NCBI RefSeq assembly: GCF_030406605.1
Contig: NZ_CP129104.1
Coordinates: 1,449,405-1,513,404 of the forward strand
DNA: 64,000 bases
Source of the DNA: Curtobacterium sp. 458
GTDB taxonomy: Bacteria; Actinomycetota; Actinomycetes; Actinomycetales; Microbacteriaceae
Direction: 5' to 3'
Shown here: positions 40,229 to 50,311 of the stretch, one piece after another
Layout: the number at the start of each line of letters is the position of its first letter
How positions within the stretch are numbered: the first letter of the stretch is position 1
Made by a program: the position numbers and the translations under genes
The notes under the pieces: generated by a model
Told to the model about the DNA's origin: nothing
What the model saw: the letters and a program-made list of their open reading frames with translations, nothing else
The model's database searches: none

Positions 40229-40284
40229 CGGGTCCGCGCGCACAGCGCTGGCTGACGGGTCCGCGCGCGCAGCGCTGGCTGACG
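40216..40284 (+). repeat. 27-base tandem repeat over the maltokinase stop codon
   Basis: Two and a half units (period 27: 40216, 40243, 40270) each contain CAGCGCTGGCTGACG, including the TGA stop codon, so every copy brings its own stop. Confidence 0.8.
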
Positions 40285-40293
40285 CGCCCACCT

Positions 40294-40341
40294 GACGGCC
40301 TGGAGGCCCGTGGCGACGCCGCCACGGGCCTCCAGGCCGTC
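40294..40341. terminator. Bidirectional terminator, perfect 21-base-pair stem
   Basis: The arm GACGGCCTGGAGGCCCGTGG at 40294-40313 pairs with 40322-40341. The same arm sequence occurs inside the rRNA methyltransferase gene at 42743. Confidence 0.8.
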
Positions 40342-40352
40342 ATCCGGTCACG

Positions 40353-40706
40353 TCAGTTGACGGGGCCGGTGTACTTCTCGCCGGGGCCCTTGCCCGGAGC
40401 GTCCGGGATCGAGGAGGCCTCGCGGAACGCGAGCTGCACCGAGCGGAGCCCGTCGCGCAGCGGACGGGCGTGGTGGTCGCCGATCTCCGTCGCGGCGGCG
40501 GTGACCAGACCGGCGAGGGCGGTGATGAGCTTCCGCGCCTCGTCGAGGTCGGTCTGCTCCTGCGGGTCGTCGGCCAGCCCGACCTTCACGGCCGCGGCGC
40601 TGAGCAGGTGCACCGCGACGGTGTTGATGAGCTCGACCGCCGGCACCTCCGCGATGTCACGCGCCTCGTCGGCTCCGGTGGGCTCGTTCGGCGGGGTGTC
40701 GGTCAC
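40353..40706 (-). CDS. DUF1844 domain protein
   Basis: This 117-residue soluble protein is helical (VPAVELINTVAVHLLSAAAVKVGLA, ARKLITALAGLVTAAATEIGDH) with a disordered, charged N-terminus. That is the DUF1844 family, commonly encoded just upstream of infC in actinobacteria as here. No function is known. GAGGAG lies four bases before its GTG start. Confidence 0.85.
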   Translation of the reverse strand: MTDTPPNEPTGADEARDIAEVPAVELINTVAVHLLSAAAVKVGLADDPQEQTDLDEARKLITALAGLVTAAATEIGDHHARPLRDGLRSVQLAFREASSIPDAPGKGPGEKYTGPVN

Positions 40707-40716
40707 GGTGCTCCTC

Positions 40717-40725
40717 TGCTAGACT
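40717..40725 (+). promoter_or_regulatory. Extended -10 promoter of the infC operon
   Basis: TGCTAGACT fits the extended -10 form (TG-n-TAnnnT). A -35 box is not clear. It leaves an untranslated leader of about 265 bases before infC. Confidence 0.5.
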
Positions 40726-40995
40726 CTGTCGCGGCAGATGCTGTCCGTGCGCCCTCGGGGGCTCGAACGGCGTCTTGCGAAAGAGGAGTCTCTCCCACCC
40801 GCGGCTGTGCACCACCAGGCTACCGGGTCCCCATCGCTCCGCCGGGCTCAGCACCACGAGCACGGCAGGTCCTCCCGCAAGGGACGACGTCGGGCGGTGC
40901 AACGGGTTCCGATCCGTGCGTCAGACCTCCTCTCTCGTGCCGTCGTCCAGGGCAACAGCCCCGGACGGCCAACCACCTGATTGAAGGAGCTCCGC
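40726..40995 (+). other. Leader of infC-rpmI-rplT
   Basis: No gene is supported in these 270 bases. The leader is less GC-rich at several points and can form hairpins (for example around CCTCGGGGGCTCGAACGG). By analogy with infC leaders in other bacteria it may hold a translational control element for IF3 or L20; the sequence does not show which. Confidence 0.4.
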
Positions 40996-41637
<642 letters not shown>

Positions 41638-41699
41638 GTCTCCCCGACCGAACCCGCGACGACGCGGCTCCCCACACCCATCCCACGGAAAGGCACTCC

Positions 41700-41894
41700 A
41701 TGCCCAAGCAGAAGACCCACTCCGGGTCGAAGAAGCGCTTCAAGGTCACCGGCAGCGGCAAGATCATGAAGCAGCAGGCCGGTATGCGTCACAACCTCGA
41801 GGTCAAGAGCGCCAAGCGCAAGGCCCGCCTCAACGAGGACCAGGTCCTCGCGAAGGCCGACGCGAAGAACGTCAAGAAGCTTCTCGGCCACTGA
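41700..41894 (+). CDS. rpmI: 50S ribosomal protein L35
   Basis: The 64-residue, strongly basic protein starts [20 protein letters not shown], the conserved L35 N-terminus, and ends FLAHLGH-like as KLLGH. It lies between infC and rplT in the standard operon. AAAGGCACTCC before ATG is the ribosome site. Confidence 0.97.
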   Translation: MPKQKTHSGSKKRFKVTGSGKIMKQQAGMRHNLEVKSAKRKARLNEDQVLAKADAKNVKKLLGH

Positions 41895-41921
41895 GCCGGC
41901 GGAACGTAAAGGAATAGATCA

Positions 41922-42305
41922 ATGGCACGAGTAAAGAGAGCGGTCAACGCCGCCAAGAAGCGCCGCGTCGTTCTCGAGCGCGCCGAGGGCTACCGCGGTC
42001 AGCGTTCGCGTCTGTACCGCAAGGCCAAGGAGCAGGTCACCCACTCCCTCGTCTACGCGTACCGCGACCGTCACGCCAAGAAGGGCGAGTTCCGTCGCCT
42101 CTGGATCCAGCGCATCAACGCTGCGTCGCGTGCGAACGGCCTGACCTACAACCGCCTCATCCAGGGTCTGAACCTGGCCGGCGTCGAGGTCGACCGTCGC
42201 ATCCTCGCGGACCTCGCGGTGAACAACCCCGACACGTTCGCGGCGCTCGTCGAGACCGCGAAGAAGGCCCTGCCGGCCGACACCTCGGCCCCGAAGGCCG
42301 CGTAG
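41922..42305 (+). CDS. rplT: 50S ribosomal protein L20
   Basis: This 127-residue basic protein begins [20 protein letters not shown] and has [16 protein letters not shown], the L20 core that binds 23S rRNA early in assembly. The C-terminal half has [20 protein letters not shown]. The operon ends here, with a hairpin 16 bases downstream. The last residues, ADTSAPKAA, are a lineage-specific tail. Confidence 0.97.
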   Translation: MARVKRAVNAAKKRRVVLERAEGYRGQRSRLYRKAKEQVTHSLVYAYRDRHAKKGEFRRLWIQRINAASRANGLTYNRLIQGLNLAGVEVDRRILADLAVNNPDTFAALVETAKKALPADTSAPKAA

Positions 42306-42320
42306 TCACGCCAGCCGCAC

Positions 42321-42360
42321 CACGAAGCCCCCGTTCCGTCCGCGGAGCGGGGGCTTCGTG
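42321..42360 (+). terminator. Terminator of infC-rpmI-rplT
   Basis: CACGAAGCCCCCG (42321-42333) pairs with CGGGGGCTTCGTG (42348-42360) with further pairing inside. Confidence 0.75.
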
Positions 42361-42366
42361 CGTTCC

Positions 42367-42372
42367 TAGACT
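42367..42372 (+). promoter_or_regulatory. -10 box of the TrmH-type methyltransferase gene
   Basis: TAGACT, then seven bases, then GTG 42380; it begins seven bases after the preceding terminator. Confidence 0.45.
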
Positions 42373-42379
42373 GGTGCCC

Positions 42380-43276
42380 GTGAGTGATCTCTTCGAGAAC
42401 CCGAAGGCCGGCCGTGTCCGCGCCGTGGCCGCCCTCGCCAAGAAGGACGTCCGCGCCGACACGGGCCTGTTCCTGCTCGAGGGGCCGCAGGCCGTCCGGG
42501 AGGCGCTCGAGTACCGCCCGGAGCTCCTCCGCGAGCTCTACGTGACGCCGACCGCGGCCGCGCGCTACGCGCTCGACGACGCGCCGGTCGACACCTGGTT
42601 CGTGACCGAGCAGGTGCTCGACACCATGGCCGACACGGTCACGCCGCAGGGCGTCGTCGCCGTCTGCCAGCAGTTCCCGACGTCGGTGCGGTCGGTCTTC
42701 CCGGATCCGGCCTCCGTCGACGTGGCCCCCGTCGACCCGACGGACGGCCTGGAGGCCCGTGGCGCCTCCGCGACGGAGGGCTCCCTCCCCGGACTGGTCG
42801 CGATCCTCGAGCAGGTGCGGGACCCCGGCAACGCCGGCACGATCATCCGCGCCGCCGACTCCGCCGGCGCCGACGCGGTCGTCCTCACCGGGCGCTCGGT
42901 GGACCCGTACAACCCGAAGGTCGTCCGCTCGACCACGGGCTCGCTGTTCCACGTGCCGGTCTCGGTCGGTGTGACGCTCGCCGACGCGGTCGGGCGGGCG
43001 AAGGCCCTCGGCTACACGGTGCTCGCGGCGGACGTCTCGGGCGACGACCTCCCGGAGGTCCGTGCCGACGGGATGCTCGACGGACCGACAGCGTGGGTCT
43101 TCGGCAACGAGGCCCGCGGGCTGACCGACGAGGACCTCGCGCTCGTCGACCGTGCCGTCAAGGTGCCGATCTACGGGCAGGCGGAGTCGATGAACCTCGC
43201 CACGGCGGCCTCGGTGTGCCTGTACGAGAGCGCGTTCGCGCAGCGGGCCGCGGCTGCTTCCTCCACAGCCGGCTGA
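42380..43276 (+). CDS. TrmH/SpoU family RNA 2'-O-methyltransferase
   Basis: This 298-residue protein has an N-terminal substrate domain (KKDVRADTGLFLLEGPQAVREAL) and a C-terminal SPOUT knot: EQVRDPGNAGTIIRAADSAGAD, AWVFGNEARGL and IYGQAESMNLATAASVCLYE, the three SpoU motifs with the SAM-binding knot. It modifies rRNA or tRNA; which base is not known. Residues around 121-128 (TDGLEARG) are encoded by a copy of the hairpin-arm repeat in the linker between domains. GTG 42380 is preferred to GTG 42374 for its distance from the -10 box. Confidence 0.9.
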   Translation: MSDLFENPKAGRVRAVAALAKKDVRADTGLFLLEGPQAVREALEYRPELLRELYVTPTAAARYALDDAPVDTWFVTEQVLDTMADTVTPQGVVAVCQQFPTSVRSVFPDPASVDVAPVDPTDGLEARGASATEGSLPGLVAILEQVRDPGNAGTIIRAADSAGADAVVLTGRSVDPYNPKVVRSTTGSLFHVPVSVGVTLADAVGRAKALGYTVLAADVSGDDLPEVRADGMLDGPTAWVFGNEARGLTDEDLALVDRAVKVPIYGQAESMNLATAASVCLYESAFAQRAAAASSTAG

Positions 43277-43333
43277 CGCGTCGTCTCCCTCCACCGTCCG
43301 ACAGGTACAGGACGGCGGTATCCCATCGGCCGG

Positions 43334-43339
43334 TAGGCT
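43334..43339 (+). promoter_or_regulatory. -10 box of pheST
   Basis: TAGGCT, then eight bases, then GTG 43348. Confidence 0.4.
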
Positions 43340-43347
43340 TGGGCCTC

Positions 43348-44388
43348 GTGTCAGAACACCTCGAGATCAGCGAACCGGCCGTCAGCGCCGCCGTGGACGC
43401 CGCCCTCGCGGCCGTCCGGGCCACGACGACCGTCGCCGAGCTGAAGCAGGCCAGGGCCGAGCACACCGGTGAGCAGTCGCCGTTGGCGCGGATGAACGCG
43501 TCGATGCGCAGTGTGCCGCCGGAGCAGAAGGCCGCGGCGGGCAAGCTCGTCGGCCAGGCCCGCGGCCGCGTCAACCAGGCCGTCGCCGAGCAGGAGTCCA
43601 TCCTGGCCGAGGCCGAGGAGCGCGCACGGCTCGAGTCCGAGCGGGTCGACGTCACGGCCCTGCCGTCGCGTCGCACACCGGGGTCGCGTCATCCGCTGTC
43701 GCTCCTGAACGACGCCGTCGCGGACATCTTCGTCGGCATGGGGTGGGAGGTCGCGGAGGGCCCCGAGCTCGAGCACGAGTGGTTCAACTTCGACGCGCTG
43801 AACTTCGACCAGGACCACCCGGCCCGAGCGATGGCCGACACCGTCTTCGTCGAGCCCGTCGAACGGCACCTGCTCATGCGGACGCACACGTCGCCCGTGC
43901 AGGTCCGCTCCCTGCTCTCCCGAGACCTGCCGCTGTACGTCATCGCGCCCGGGCGCGTGTACCGGGCCGACGAGCTCGACGCCACGCACCTGCCGGTCTT
44001 CACCCAGGTCGAGGGCATCGCGATCGACAAGGGCCTGACGATGGCGCACCTGCGCGGCACGCTCGAGCACTTCGCCCGGCAGATGTTCGGCGCCGAGGCG
44101 CAGATCCGTCTCCGCCCGAACTACTTCCCGTTCACCGAGCCGAGCGCCGAGATGGACGTCTGGCAGCCGAACGCCAAGGGTGGCGCCCGGTGGGTCGAGT
44201 GGGGCGGCTGCGGCATGGTCAACCCGAACGTCCTGCGCGCCGCCGGCATCGACCCGGACGAGTACCAGGGCTTCGCGTTCGGCATGGGCATCGAGCGGAC
44301 GCTGCAGTTCCGCAACGGCCTGAACGACATGCGTGACTTCCTCGAGGGCGACATCCGCTTCTCGCAGCAGTTCGGAACGGTGGTCTGA
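43348..44388 (+). CDS. pheS: Phenylalanyl-tRNA synthetase alpha subunit
   Basis: This 346-residue protein is the catalytic subunit of the (alpha-beta)2 enzyme that charges tRNA-Phe. A coiled-coil N-terminus (QKAAAGKLVGQARGRVNQAV) leads to the class II core: motif 1 PGSRHPL with FVGMGWEVAEGPELE, motif 2 in RPNYFPFTEPSAEMD and motif 3 GFAFGMGIERTL. Its stop overlaps the pheT start by one base, so both chains are made together. Confidence 0.96.
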   Translation: MSEHLEISEPAVSAAVDAALAAVRATTTVAELKQARAEHTGEQSPLARMNASMRSVPPEQKAAAGKLVGQARGRVNQAVAEQESILAEAEERARLESERVDVTALPSRRTPGSRHPLSLLNDAVADIFVGMGWEVAEGPELEHEWFNFDALNFDQDHPARAMADTVFVEPVERHLLMRTHTSPVQVRSLLSRDLPLYVIAPGRVYRADELDATHLPVFTQVEGIAIDKGLTMAHLRGTLEHFARQMFGAEAQIRLRPNYFPFTEPSAEMDVWQPNAKGGARWVEWGGCGMVNPNVLRAAGIDPDEYQGFAFGMGIERTLQFRNGLNDMRDFLEGDIRFSQQFGTVV

Positions 44389-46880
44389 TGCGCGTCCCAC
44401 TCCGTTGGCTCGGTGAGTCGGTCGACCTCCCCGAAGACGCCACCCTCGAGCACGTCCACGCGGCGCTCGTGTCGGTGGGCTTCGAGGAAGAGGACGTCCA
44501 CACCTACGACCTGACCGGCCCGATCGTGGTCGGCCGGGTGCTGTCGCTCGAGCCGGAGCCGCAGAAGAACGGCAAGACGATCAACTGGTGCCAGGTGGAC
44601 GTCGGCGAGCCGGAGCCCCGCGGCATCGTCTGCGGCGCGCACAACTTCGTCGCCGGTGACCTCGTCGTCGTGACGCTGCCCGGCGCCGTGCTGCCCGGCC
44701 CGTTCCCGATCGCCGCCCGCAAGACGTACGGCCACGTGTCCGACGGCATGATCGCCTCGGCGCGTGAGCTCGGCCTCGGCGACGAGCACGACGGCATCCT
44801 GCGCTTCGCCGACCTCGGGATGGAGCCCGAGGTCGGAGCGGACGCCATCGCCCTGCTCGGCCTCGACGACGCCGCGGTCGAGATCAACGTCACCCCGGAC
44901 CGCGGCTACGCCATGAGCATGCGCGGAGTCGCCCGCGAGTACGCGCACGCCACCGGGGCCTCGTTCCACGACCCGGTCGACCGCGTGACGCCCCGCTCCG
45001 CCGAGGGCTTCCCGGTGGCCATCGACGACCAGGCGCCGATCCGTGGCCGTCAGGGCGCGACGACCTTCGTGACCCGGGTCGTCCGCGGCATCGACCCGAC
45101 CGTGAAGACACCGGCGTGGATGGTGTCGCGCCTGGCACTCGCCGGCGTCCGCTCGATCTCTCTGCCGGTCGACGTCACGAACTACGTGATGTTCGAGCTC
45201 GGCCAGCCGCTGCACGGGTACGACCTCGCGAAGGTCGTCGGCGGGCTCGGCGTCCGGCGTGCGCACGCGGGGGAGACCCTCGTCACGCTCGACGACGTCA
45301 CGCGGAAGCTCGACCCGGAGGACCTCGTCATCACCGACGGCGACGGTCCGGTCGGGCTCGCCGGCGTCATGGGCGGTACCCGGACGGAGATCTCCGACAC
45401 GACCACCGACGTCCTCCTCGAGGCTGCCGTGTTCGACCAGGTGTCGATCGCCCGGACCGCTCGTCGCCACAAGCTCCCGAGCGAGGCGTCCCGGCGCTTC
45501 GAGCGCGGCGTCGACCCGCTCGTGTCCGAGGCGGCCGCGAACCGCGCCGTGGACCTCCTCGTCGAGCTCGCCGGGGGCAGCGCGGACCCGCTCGGCTCGA
45601 CCCTCGTCGACACGACGCCCCGACCGACCATCGCGATGCGGATCGGGCGCCCGGCCGAGCTGATCGGCGTGGAGTACACCGACGCCGAGGTCATCGACAC
45701 CCTGCGTGCGATCGGCGCCACGGTCGAGGTCGACGGCGATCTGCTCGCGGTCACGCCGCCCACCTGGCGCCCGGACCTCGGCGACGACACCACCCTGGTC
45801 GAGGAGATCGCCCGGATCGTCGGCTACGGCCGCATCCCGAGCGTCCTGCCCGTCGCCCCGCCCGGCCGCGGACTCACCGGCCACCAGCAGGCTCGTCGCC
45901 GGGTCGCGAACGCCCTGGCCGCCGCCGGCCTGGTCGAGGTCGTCACCGCACCGTTCGTCTCGGCCGCCACGCAGGACGCCTACCCGGGCATCGACGGCGA
46001 CGGCGGCCCGAGCGTCGTGCTCGCCAACGCCCTCGACAGCGAGCAGAACCGACTCCGTCGCAGCGGTCTGCCGGCGCTCGTCGACGTCGCACGGCGCAAC
46101 GTGTCTCGCGGACTCGTCGACGTCGCGGTGTACGAGACCTCCCGGGTCTTCCTCCCGACGGACGGGCACGAGCTCGGCACCGTCGACGTCCCCGCGGGCG
46201 CCGCGCTGCCGGACCGCGAGACCCTCGCCGCCCTCGACGCGTCCCTGCCGGCGCAGCCGTTCCACGTCTCCGCGCTCCTCACGGGCAACCGGGTCCCGAA
46301 GCAGCCGGGCACCGCAGCGGAGCCGTACGGGATCGCAGATGCGCTCGACGCGGCACGCGAGGTCGCCTGGGCCGTCGGCGTCGACCTGACCGTGGCGCAG
46401 TCGACCCACCCGTCGCTGCACCCGGGGCGCGCGGCGTCGCTCCTCGTCGGCGACTCCGTCGTGGGCATCGCTGGCGAGTTGCTGCCGGAGCTGAGCGAGG
46501 CCGCGGTGCTGCCCCGCGTGGTCGCCGTGCTCGAGCTCGACCTCGACGCCCTGGTCGCGACGGCCCCGGAGCTCGTGTCGGTCGCCCCGATCGAGTCCTA
46601 CCCGGCGGCGACGCAGGACCTCTCCCTCGTGGTCGACGCGGACGTTCCGGCCGGTGACGTCCTCGACGTCGTCCGCTCTGGTGCCGGGGAGCTGTTGGAG
46701 TATGCTCGGCTCGTGGACGACTACCGGGGCACCGGCGTGAGCGAGGGACAGAAGTCCCTGACGTTCGCGCTGCGCTTCCGCGCCACGGACCGCACGCTGA
46801 CCGCTGCCGAGGCCTCCGAGGCCCGTGACGGCGCTGTCCGACGTGCCGGCGAGCGATTCGGGGCGACCCTGCGCGACTGA
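44388..46880 (+). CDS. pheT: Phenylalanyl-tRNA synthetase beta subunit
   Basis: The 830-residue product binds and edits tRNA-Phe. The domains appear in order: B1 ([20 protein letters not shown]), the EMAP/OB-type tRNA-binding domain ([25 protein letters not shown]), the B3/B4 editing domain, two B5 domains around residues 400-475 ([18 protein letters not shown]), the core and the C-terminal anticodon-binding domain ([20 protein letters not shown]). Length is typical for actinobacteria. Confidence 0.96.
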   Translation: MRVPLRWLGESVDLPEDATLEHVHAALVSVGFEEEDVHTYDLTGPIVVGRVLSLEPEPQKNGKTINWCQVDVGEPEPRGIVCGAHNFVAGDLVVVTLPGAVLPGPFPIAARKTYGHVSDGMIASARELGLGDEHDGILRFADLGMEPEVGADAIALLGLDDAAVEINVTPDRGYAMSMRGVAREYAHATGASFHDPVDRVTPRSAEGFPVAIDDQAPIRGRQGATTFVTRVVRGIDPTVKTPAWMVSRLALAGVRSISLPVDVTNYVMFELGQPLHGYDLAKVVGGLGVRRAHAGETLVTLDDVTRKLDPEDLVITDGDGPVGLAGVMGGTRTEISDTTTDVLLEAAVFDQVSIARTARRHKLPSEASRRFERGVDPLVSEAAANRAVDLLVELAGGSADPLGSTLVDTTPRPTIAMRIGRPAELIGVEYTDAEVIDTLRAIGATVEVDGDLLAVTPPTWRPDLGDDTTLVEEIARIVGYGRIPSVLPVAPPGRGLTGHQQARRRVANALAAAGLVEVVTAPFVSAATQDAYPGIDGDGGPSVVLANALDSEQNRLRRSGLPALVDVARRNVSRGLVDVAVYETSRVFLPTDGHELGTVDVPAGAALPDRETLAALDASLPAQPFHVSALLTGNRVPKQPGTAAEPYGIADALDAAREVAWAVGVDLTVAQSTHPSLHPGRAASLLVGDSVVGIAGELLPELSEAAVLPRVVAVLELDLDALVATAPELVSVAPIESYPAATQDLSLVVDADVPAGDVLDVVRSGAGELLEYARLVDDYRGTGVSEGQKSLTFALRFRATDRTLTAAEASEARDGAVRRAGERFGATLRD

Positions 46881-46953
46881 TCCACAGGATCACCGCCCGG
46901 GGCCGCCGCCTCCGACTCTCTCGACGACCAGTCCGACCCAAAGGTGGAATCCC

Positions 46954-48051
46954 ATGTCCGTATCCGTCGCCGTGGCGGGAGCCTCCGGCTACGCGGGCGG
47001 TGAGCTCCTGCGCGTGCTCTCCGCCCATCCCGAGTTCGACGTCAGGACGGTGACCGCGTTCTCGAACGCCGGACTGCCGCTCATCGCCACGCAGCCGCAC
47101 CTGCGCTCGCTGGCGCACCTGACGCTCGCGGAGACGACGGCCGAGAACCTCCGCGGACACGACGTGGTGTTCCTCGCCCTGCCACACGGGCAGTCCGGGG
47201 CGATCACCGCCGAGCTCGACGACGACACCCTCGTCGTCGACTGCGGCGCTGACCACCGGCTGACGGACCCGGCGGCGTGGGAGGCCTTCTACGGCGGCGA
47301 CTGGTTCGGTGCGTGGACGTACGGGCTCCCGGAACTCCTGCACGCGGCACCCGCGCCCGGCTCCGCGGAGGAGTGGCGCGACGAGGACGACATCGCCTCC
47401 CAGGGCCGGCAGCGCACGGAACTGGCCGGCACGAAGCGGATCGCGGTCCCGGGGTGCAACGTCACCGCAGTGACGCTCGGGATCCAGCCGGGCATCCAGG
47501 CCGGGCTCGTCGAGTCGGACGACATCGTCGCGGTGCTCGCCGTCGGGCCGAGCGGTGCCGGCAAGAAGCTCGCGACGACGTACCTCGGCTCCGAGATCAT
47601 GGGCTCCGCGAGCGCCTACCAGGTCGGGGGGAAGCACCGGCACATCCCGGAGATCCAGCAGAACCTGCAGGTCGCCGGCGCCTCGGACGTGACGATCTCG
47701 TTCACCCCGGTGCTCGTCCCGATGTCCCGCGGGATCCTCGCGACGACGACGGCGAAGCTCGCGCCCGGGGTCAGTGCCCGTGACGTACGGCTCGCGTGGG
47801 AGCAGGCGTACGCCGACGAGCCGTTCGTGCACCTCCTGCCCGAGGGCGAGTTCCCGCGGGTCGCCGACACGATCGGGGCGAACACGTGCCTCGTCGGCAT
47901 CGCCGTCGACGAAGCAGCCGGTCGCGTCGTCGCGGTGAGCGCGCTCGACAACCTCGCGAAGGGCACCGCCGGGGCAGCGGTCCAGTCCACCAACATCGCC
48001 CTGGGCTTCCCCGAGACCCTCGGCCTCAGCGTGGACGGAGTCGCACCGTGA
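46954..48051 (+). CDS. argC: N-acetyl-gamma-glutamyl-phosphate reductase
   Basis: The 365-residue enzyme reduces N-acetylglutamyl phosphate with NADPH, the third step to arginine. The Rossmann start [18 protein letters not shown] and the catalytic cysteine in [12 protein letters not shown] are clear. It heads the arg cluster 73 bases after pheT, with an AAAGGTGG ribosome site before ATG 46954. Its end overlaps argJ by four bases. I see no arginine-repressor-type box in the short gap before it. Confidence 0.96.
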   Translation: MSVSVAVAGASGYAGGELLRVLSAHPEFDVRTVTAFSNAGLPLIATQPHLRSLAHLTLAETTAENLRGHDVVFLALPHGQSGAITAELDDDTLVVDCGADHRLTDPAAWEAFYGGDWFGAWTYGLPELLHAAPAPGSAEEWRDEDDIASQGRQRTELAGTKRIAVPGCNVTAVTLGIQPGIQAGLVESDDIVAVLAVGPSGAGKKLATTYLGSEIMGSASAYQVGGKHRHIPEIQQNLQVAGASDVTISFTPVLVPMSRGILATTTAKLAPGVSARDVRLAWEQAYADEPFVHLLPEGEFPRVADTIGANTCLVGIAVDEAAGRVVAVSALDNLAKGTAGAAVQSTNIALGFPETLGLSVDGVAP

Positions 48052-49280
48052 CCGACGCGAACCAGCACGACGCAGGTCAGCCTGTCGGAACCGAGCCGGG
48101 CCTCCAGGCAGGGTCGTCCGGACAGGGCGTCACCGCGGCCGCGGGCTTCCGCGCCGCCGGCGTGACCGCCGGTCTCAAGGCGAGCGGCAAGCCGGACGTG
48201 GCGCTCGTCGTCAACGACGGCCCCGAGGCGGCGGTCGCCGCCGTCTTCACGAGCAACCGCGCCCAGGCGCACCCCGTCATCTGGTCGCGCCAGGTGGTCG
48301 GCGACGGTGTCGCCCGGGCGGTCGTCCTCAACTCGGGAGGCGCGAACTGCTTCACGGGTCCGTTCGGCTTCCAGACGACCCACCTCACCGCCGAGGCGGT
48401 CGCCGGTTCCCTGGGCCTCGGCGCAGGGGACGTCGTCGTCTGCTCGACCGGCCTCATCGGGGTCGGCGACCAGACCTTCCGTGACAACGTCCTGAAGGGC
48501 GTCGACCTCGCGTCCGCGGCGCTGTCCCCGACGGGCGGACACGACGCGGCCACGGCCATCATGACGACCGACACGAAGCCGAAGCAGTCGGTCGTGACCG
48601 AGGACGGCTGGACCGTCGGCGGCATGGCGAAGGGCGCCGGGATGCTCGCGCCCGGCCTCGCGACGATGCTCGTCGTCATCACCACGGACGCCCTGCTGCC
48701 CGCTGACGAACTCGACCAGGCGCTCCGCGCGGCCACCCGCGTGACCTTCGACCGCGTCGACTCGGACGGCTGCATGTCGACGAACGACACCGTGGTCCTG
48801 ATGTCCTCCGGGGCGAGCGGGACCACCCCGGAGGTCGGCGACTTCCAAGAGGCGCTGACCGCGGTCTGCGCCGACCTCGCGAAGCAGCTGCAGCAGGACG
48901 CCGAGGGCGCGAGCCACGACATCGCGATCGAGGTCGTCGGCGCCGCGAGCGAGGACGACGCCGTCACCGTCGGCCGCAGCGTCGCGCGGAACAACCTCTT
49001 CAAGGCTGCCGTGTTCGGCAACGACCCCAACTGGGGCCGGGTGCTCGCGGCCATCGGCACGACCGACGCCGACTTCGACCCGTACGCGGTCGACGTGAGC
49101 ATGAACGGTGTCCGGGTGTGCCACGCGGGCGCGCCGGACGAGCCGAGCGACTCCGTCGACCTGATCGGCCGGGAGACCCACGTGCTCATCGACCTCGGGG
49201 TGGGGCCGCACGCGGCGACGATCCTGACGAACGACCTGACGCACGACTACGTCCACGAGAACAGCGCGTACTCCAGCTGA
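48048..49280 (+). CDS. argJ: Bifunctional glutamate N-acetyltransferase/amino-acid acetyltransferase
   Basis: This 410-residue protein moves the acetyl group from N-acetylornithine to glutamate, completing the cyclic arginine route, and may also acetylate glutamate from acetyl-CoA. Autocleavage occurs before the threonine of ATML in [15 protein letters not shown], which is intact. The C-terminal chain has [23 protein letters not shown] split across its length. Codons 12-16 come from a copy of the CCTGGAGGC-type repeat (reverse orientation). GTG 48048 overlaps argC. Confidence 0.95.
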   Translation: MTDANQHDAGQPVGTEPGLQAGSSGQGVTAAAGFRAAGVTAGLKASGKPDVALVVNDGPEAAVAAVFTSNRAQAHPVIWSRQVVGDGVARAVVLNSGGANCFTGPFGFQTTHLTAEAVAGSLGLGAGDVVVCSTGLIGVGDQTFRDNVLKGVDLASAALSPTGGHDAATAIMTTDTKPKQSVVTEDGWTVGGMAKGAGMLAPGLATMLVVITTDALLPADELDQALRAATRVTFDRVDSDGCMSTNDTVVLMSSGASGTTPEVGDFQEALTAVCADLAKQLQQDAEGASHDIAIEVVGAASEDDAVTVGRSVARNNLFKAAVFGNDPNWGRVLAAIGTTDADFDPYAVDVSMNGVRVCHAGAPDEPSDSVDLIGRETHVLIDLGVGPHAATILTNDLTHDYVHENSAYSS

Positions 49281-50311
49281 TGAGCGACCACGACCTCACC
49301 AAGGAAGAAGAGCACGAGCTCGCCGCCGTCAAGGCCGCGACGCTCATCGAGTCCCTGCCCTGGCTGAAGCGGTTCTCGGGCAAGGTCGTCGTCGTCAAGT
49401 TCGGCGGCAACGCGATGATCAACGAGGACCTCAAGCGGGCCTTCGCCGAGGACATGGTGTACCTGCGCTACGCGGGGTTGCACCCGGTCGTCGTGCACGG
49501 CGGCGGGCCGCAGATCTCGGCTGCGCTCAAGGAGCAGGGCATCGAGTCCGAGTTCCGCGGCGGGTACCGCGTCACCACCACCGAGGCGATCACCGTCGTC
49601 CGTGACGTCCTGGCCGGCGAGGTCAACCGCGAGATCGTCGAGCTCATGAACGAGCACGGCGACGGCCTCGCGGTCGGCGTGTTCGGCGACGGCGGTTCCC
49701 TGTTCACGGGCGAGAAGAAGGGCGTCGTCGTCGACGGCGAGCACTTCGACCTCGGCCACGTGGGCGACATCACGCACGTCGACCCGTCCGGCGTCCTCGC
49801 CGCGATCGAGGCCGGCCGGATCCCGGTCGTCTCGAGCATCGCGATCGACGACGCCCACCCGGACCAGGCGCTCAACGTGAACGCGGACGCCGCCGCTGGT
49901 GCGCTCGCCATCGCACTCAAGGCCGCGAAGCTGATGATGCTCACGGACGTCCCCGGGTTGTACCGGAACTGGCCGGACCGCGACTCCGTCGTCGACCTCA
50001 TCGCGGTCGAGGAACTCCGCGAGCTCCTGCCGTCGCTCGAGTCGGGGATGATCCCGAAGATGACCGCGTGCCTCGACGCCGTGGTCGGCGGGGTCGGCGG
50101 GGCGACGATCATCGACGGCCGCATCCCGCACTCGATCCTGCTCGAGGTCTTCACGCTCCGCGGCGCGGGCACCGAGGTGATCCCGGACCCGAGCCGTCGC
50201 ACCGAGAACCAGATGACCCACGCCGAGATCGGCCGACGCGTCGCGTCACCGTCGATCGACAGCAGCACCGGCCAGCACGTGGCCAGCGCGACCGAGAAGG
50301 GACAGCAGTAG
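49280..50311 (+). CDS. argB: Acetylglutamate kinase
   Basis: The 343-residue enzyme phosphorylates N-acetylglutamate. The amino acid kinase core has KVVVVKFGGNAMIN (nucleotide-binding lysine), VVVHGGGPQIS and LNVNADAAAGALA, and the end has KMTACLDAVVGGV. The C-terminal 40 residues after GTEVIPD are a disordered extension. It overlaps argJ and argD by one base each. In many bacteria this is the arginine-inhibited step. Confidence 0.96.
   Translation: MSDHDLTKEEEHELAAVKAATLIESLPWLKRFSGKVVVVKFGGNAMINEDLKRAFAEDMVYLRYAGLHPVVVHGGGPQISAALKEQGIESEFRGGYRVTTTEAITVVRDVLAGEVNREIVELMNEHGDGLAVGVFGDGGSLFTGEKKGVVVDGEHFDLGHVGDITHVDPSGVLAAIEAGRIPVVSSIAIDDAHPDQALNVNADAAAGALAIALKAAKLMMLTDVPGLYRNWPDRDSVVDLIAVEELRELLPSLESGMIPKMTACLDAVVGGVGGATIIDGRIPHSILLEVFTLRGAGTEVIPDPSRRTENQMTHAEIGRRVASPSIDSSTGQHVASATEKGQQ

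Noticed and set aside
40981..40995. TTG 40981 as the infC start
   Set aside because: The ribosome site lies downstream of it, inside the would-be reading frame, and the conserved IF-3 start begins at ATC 40996.
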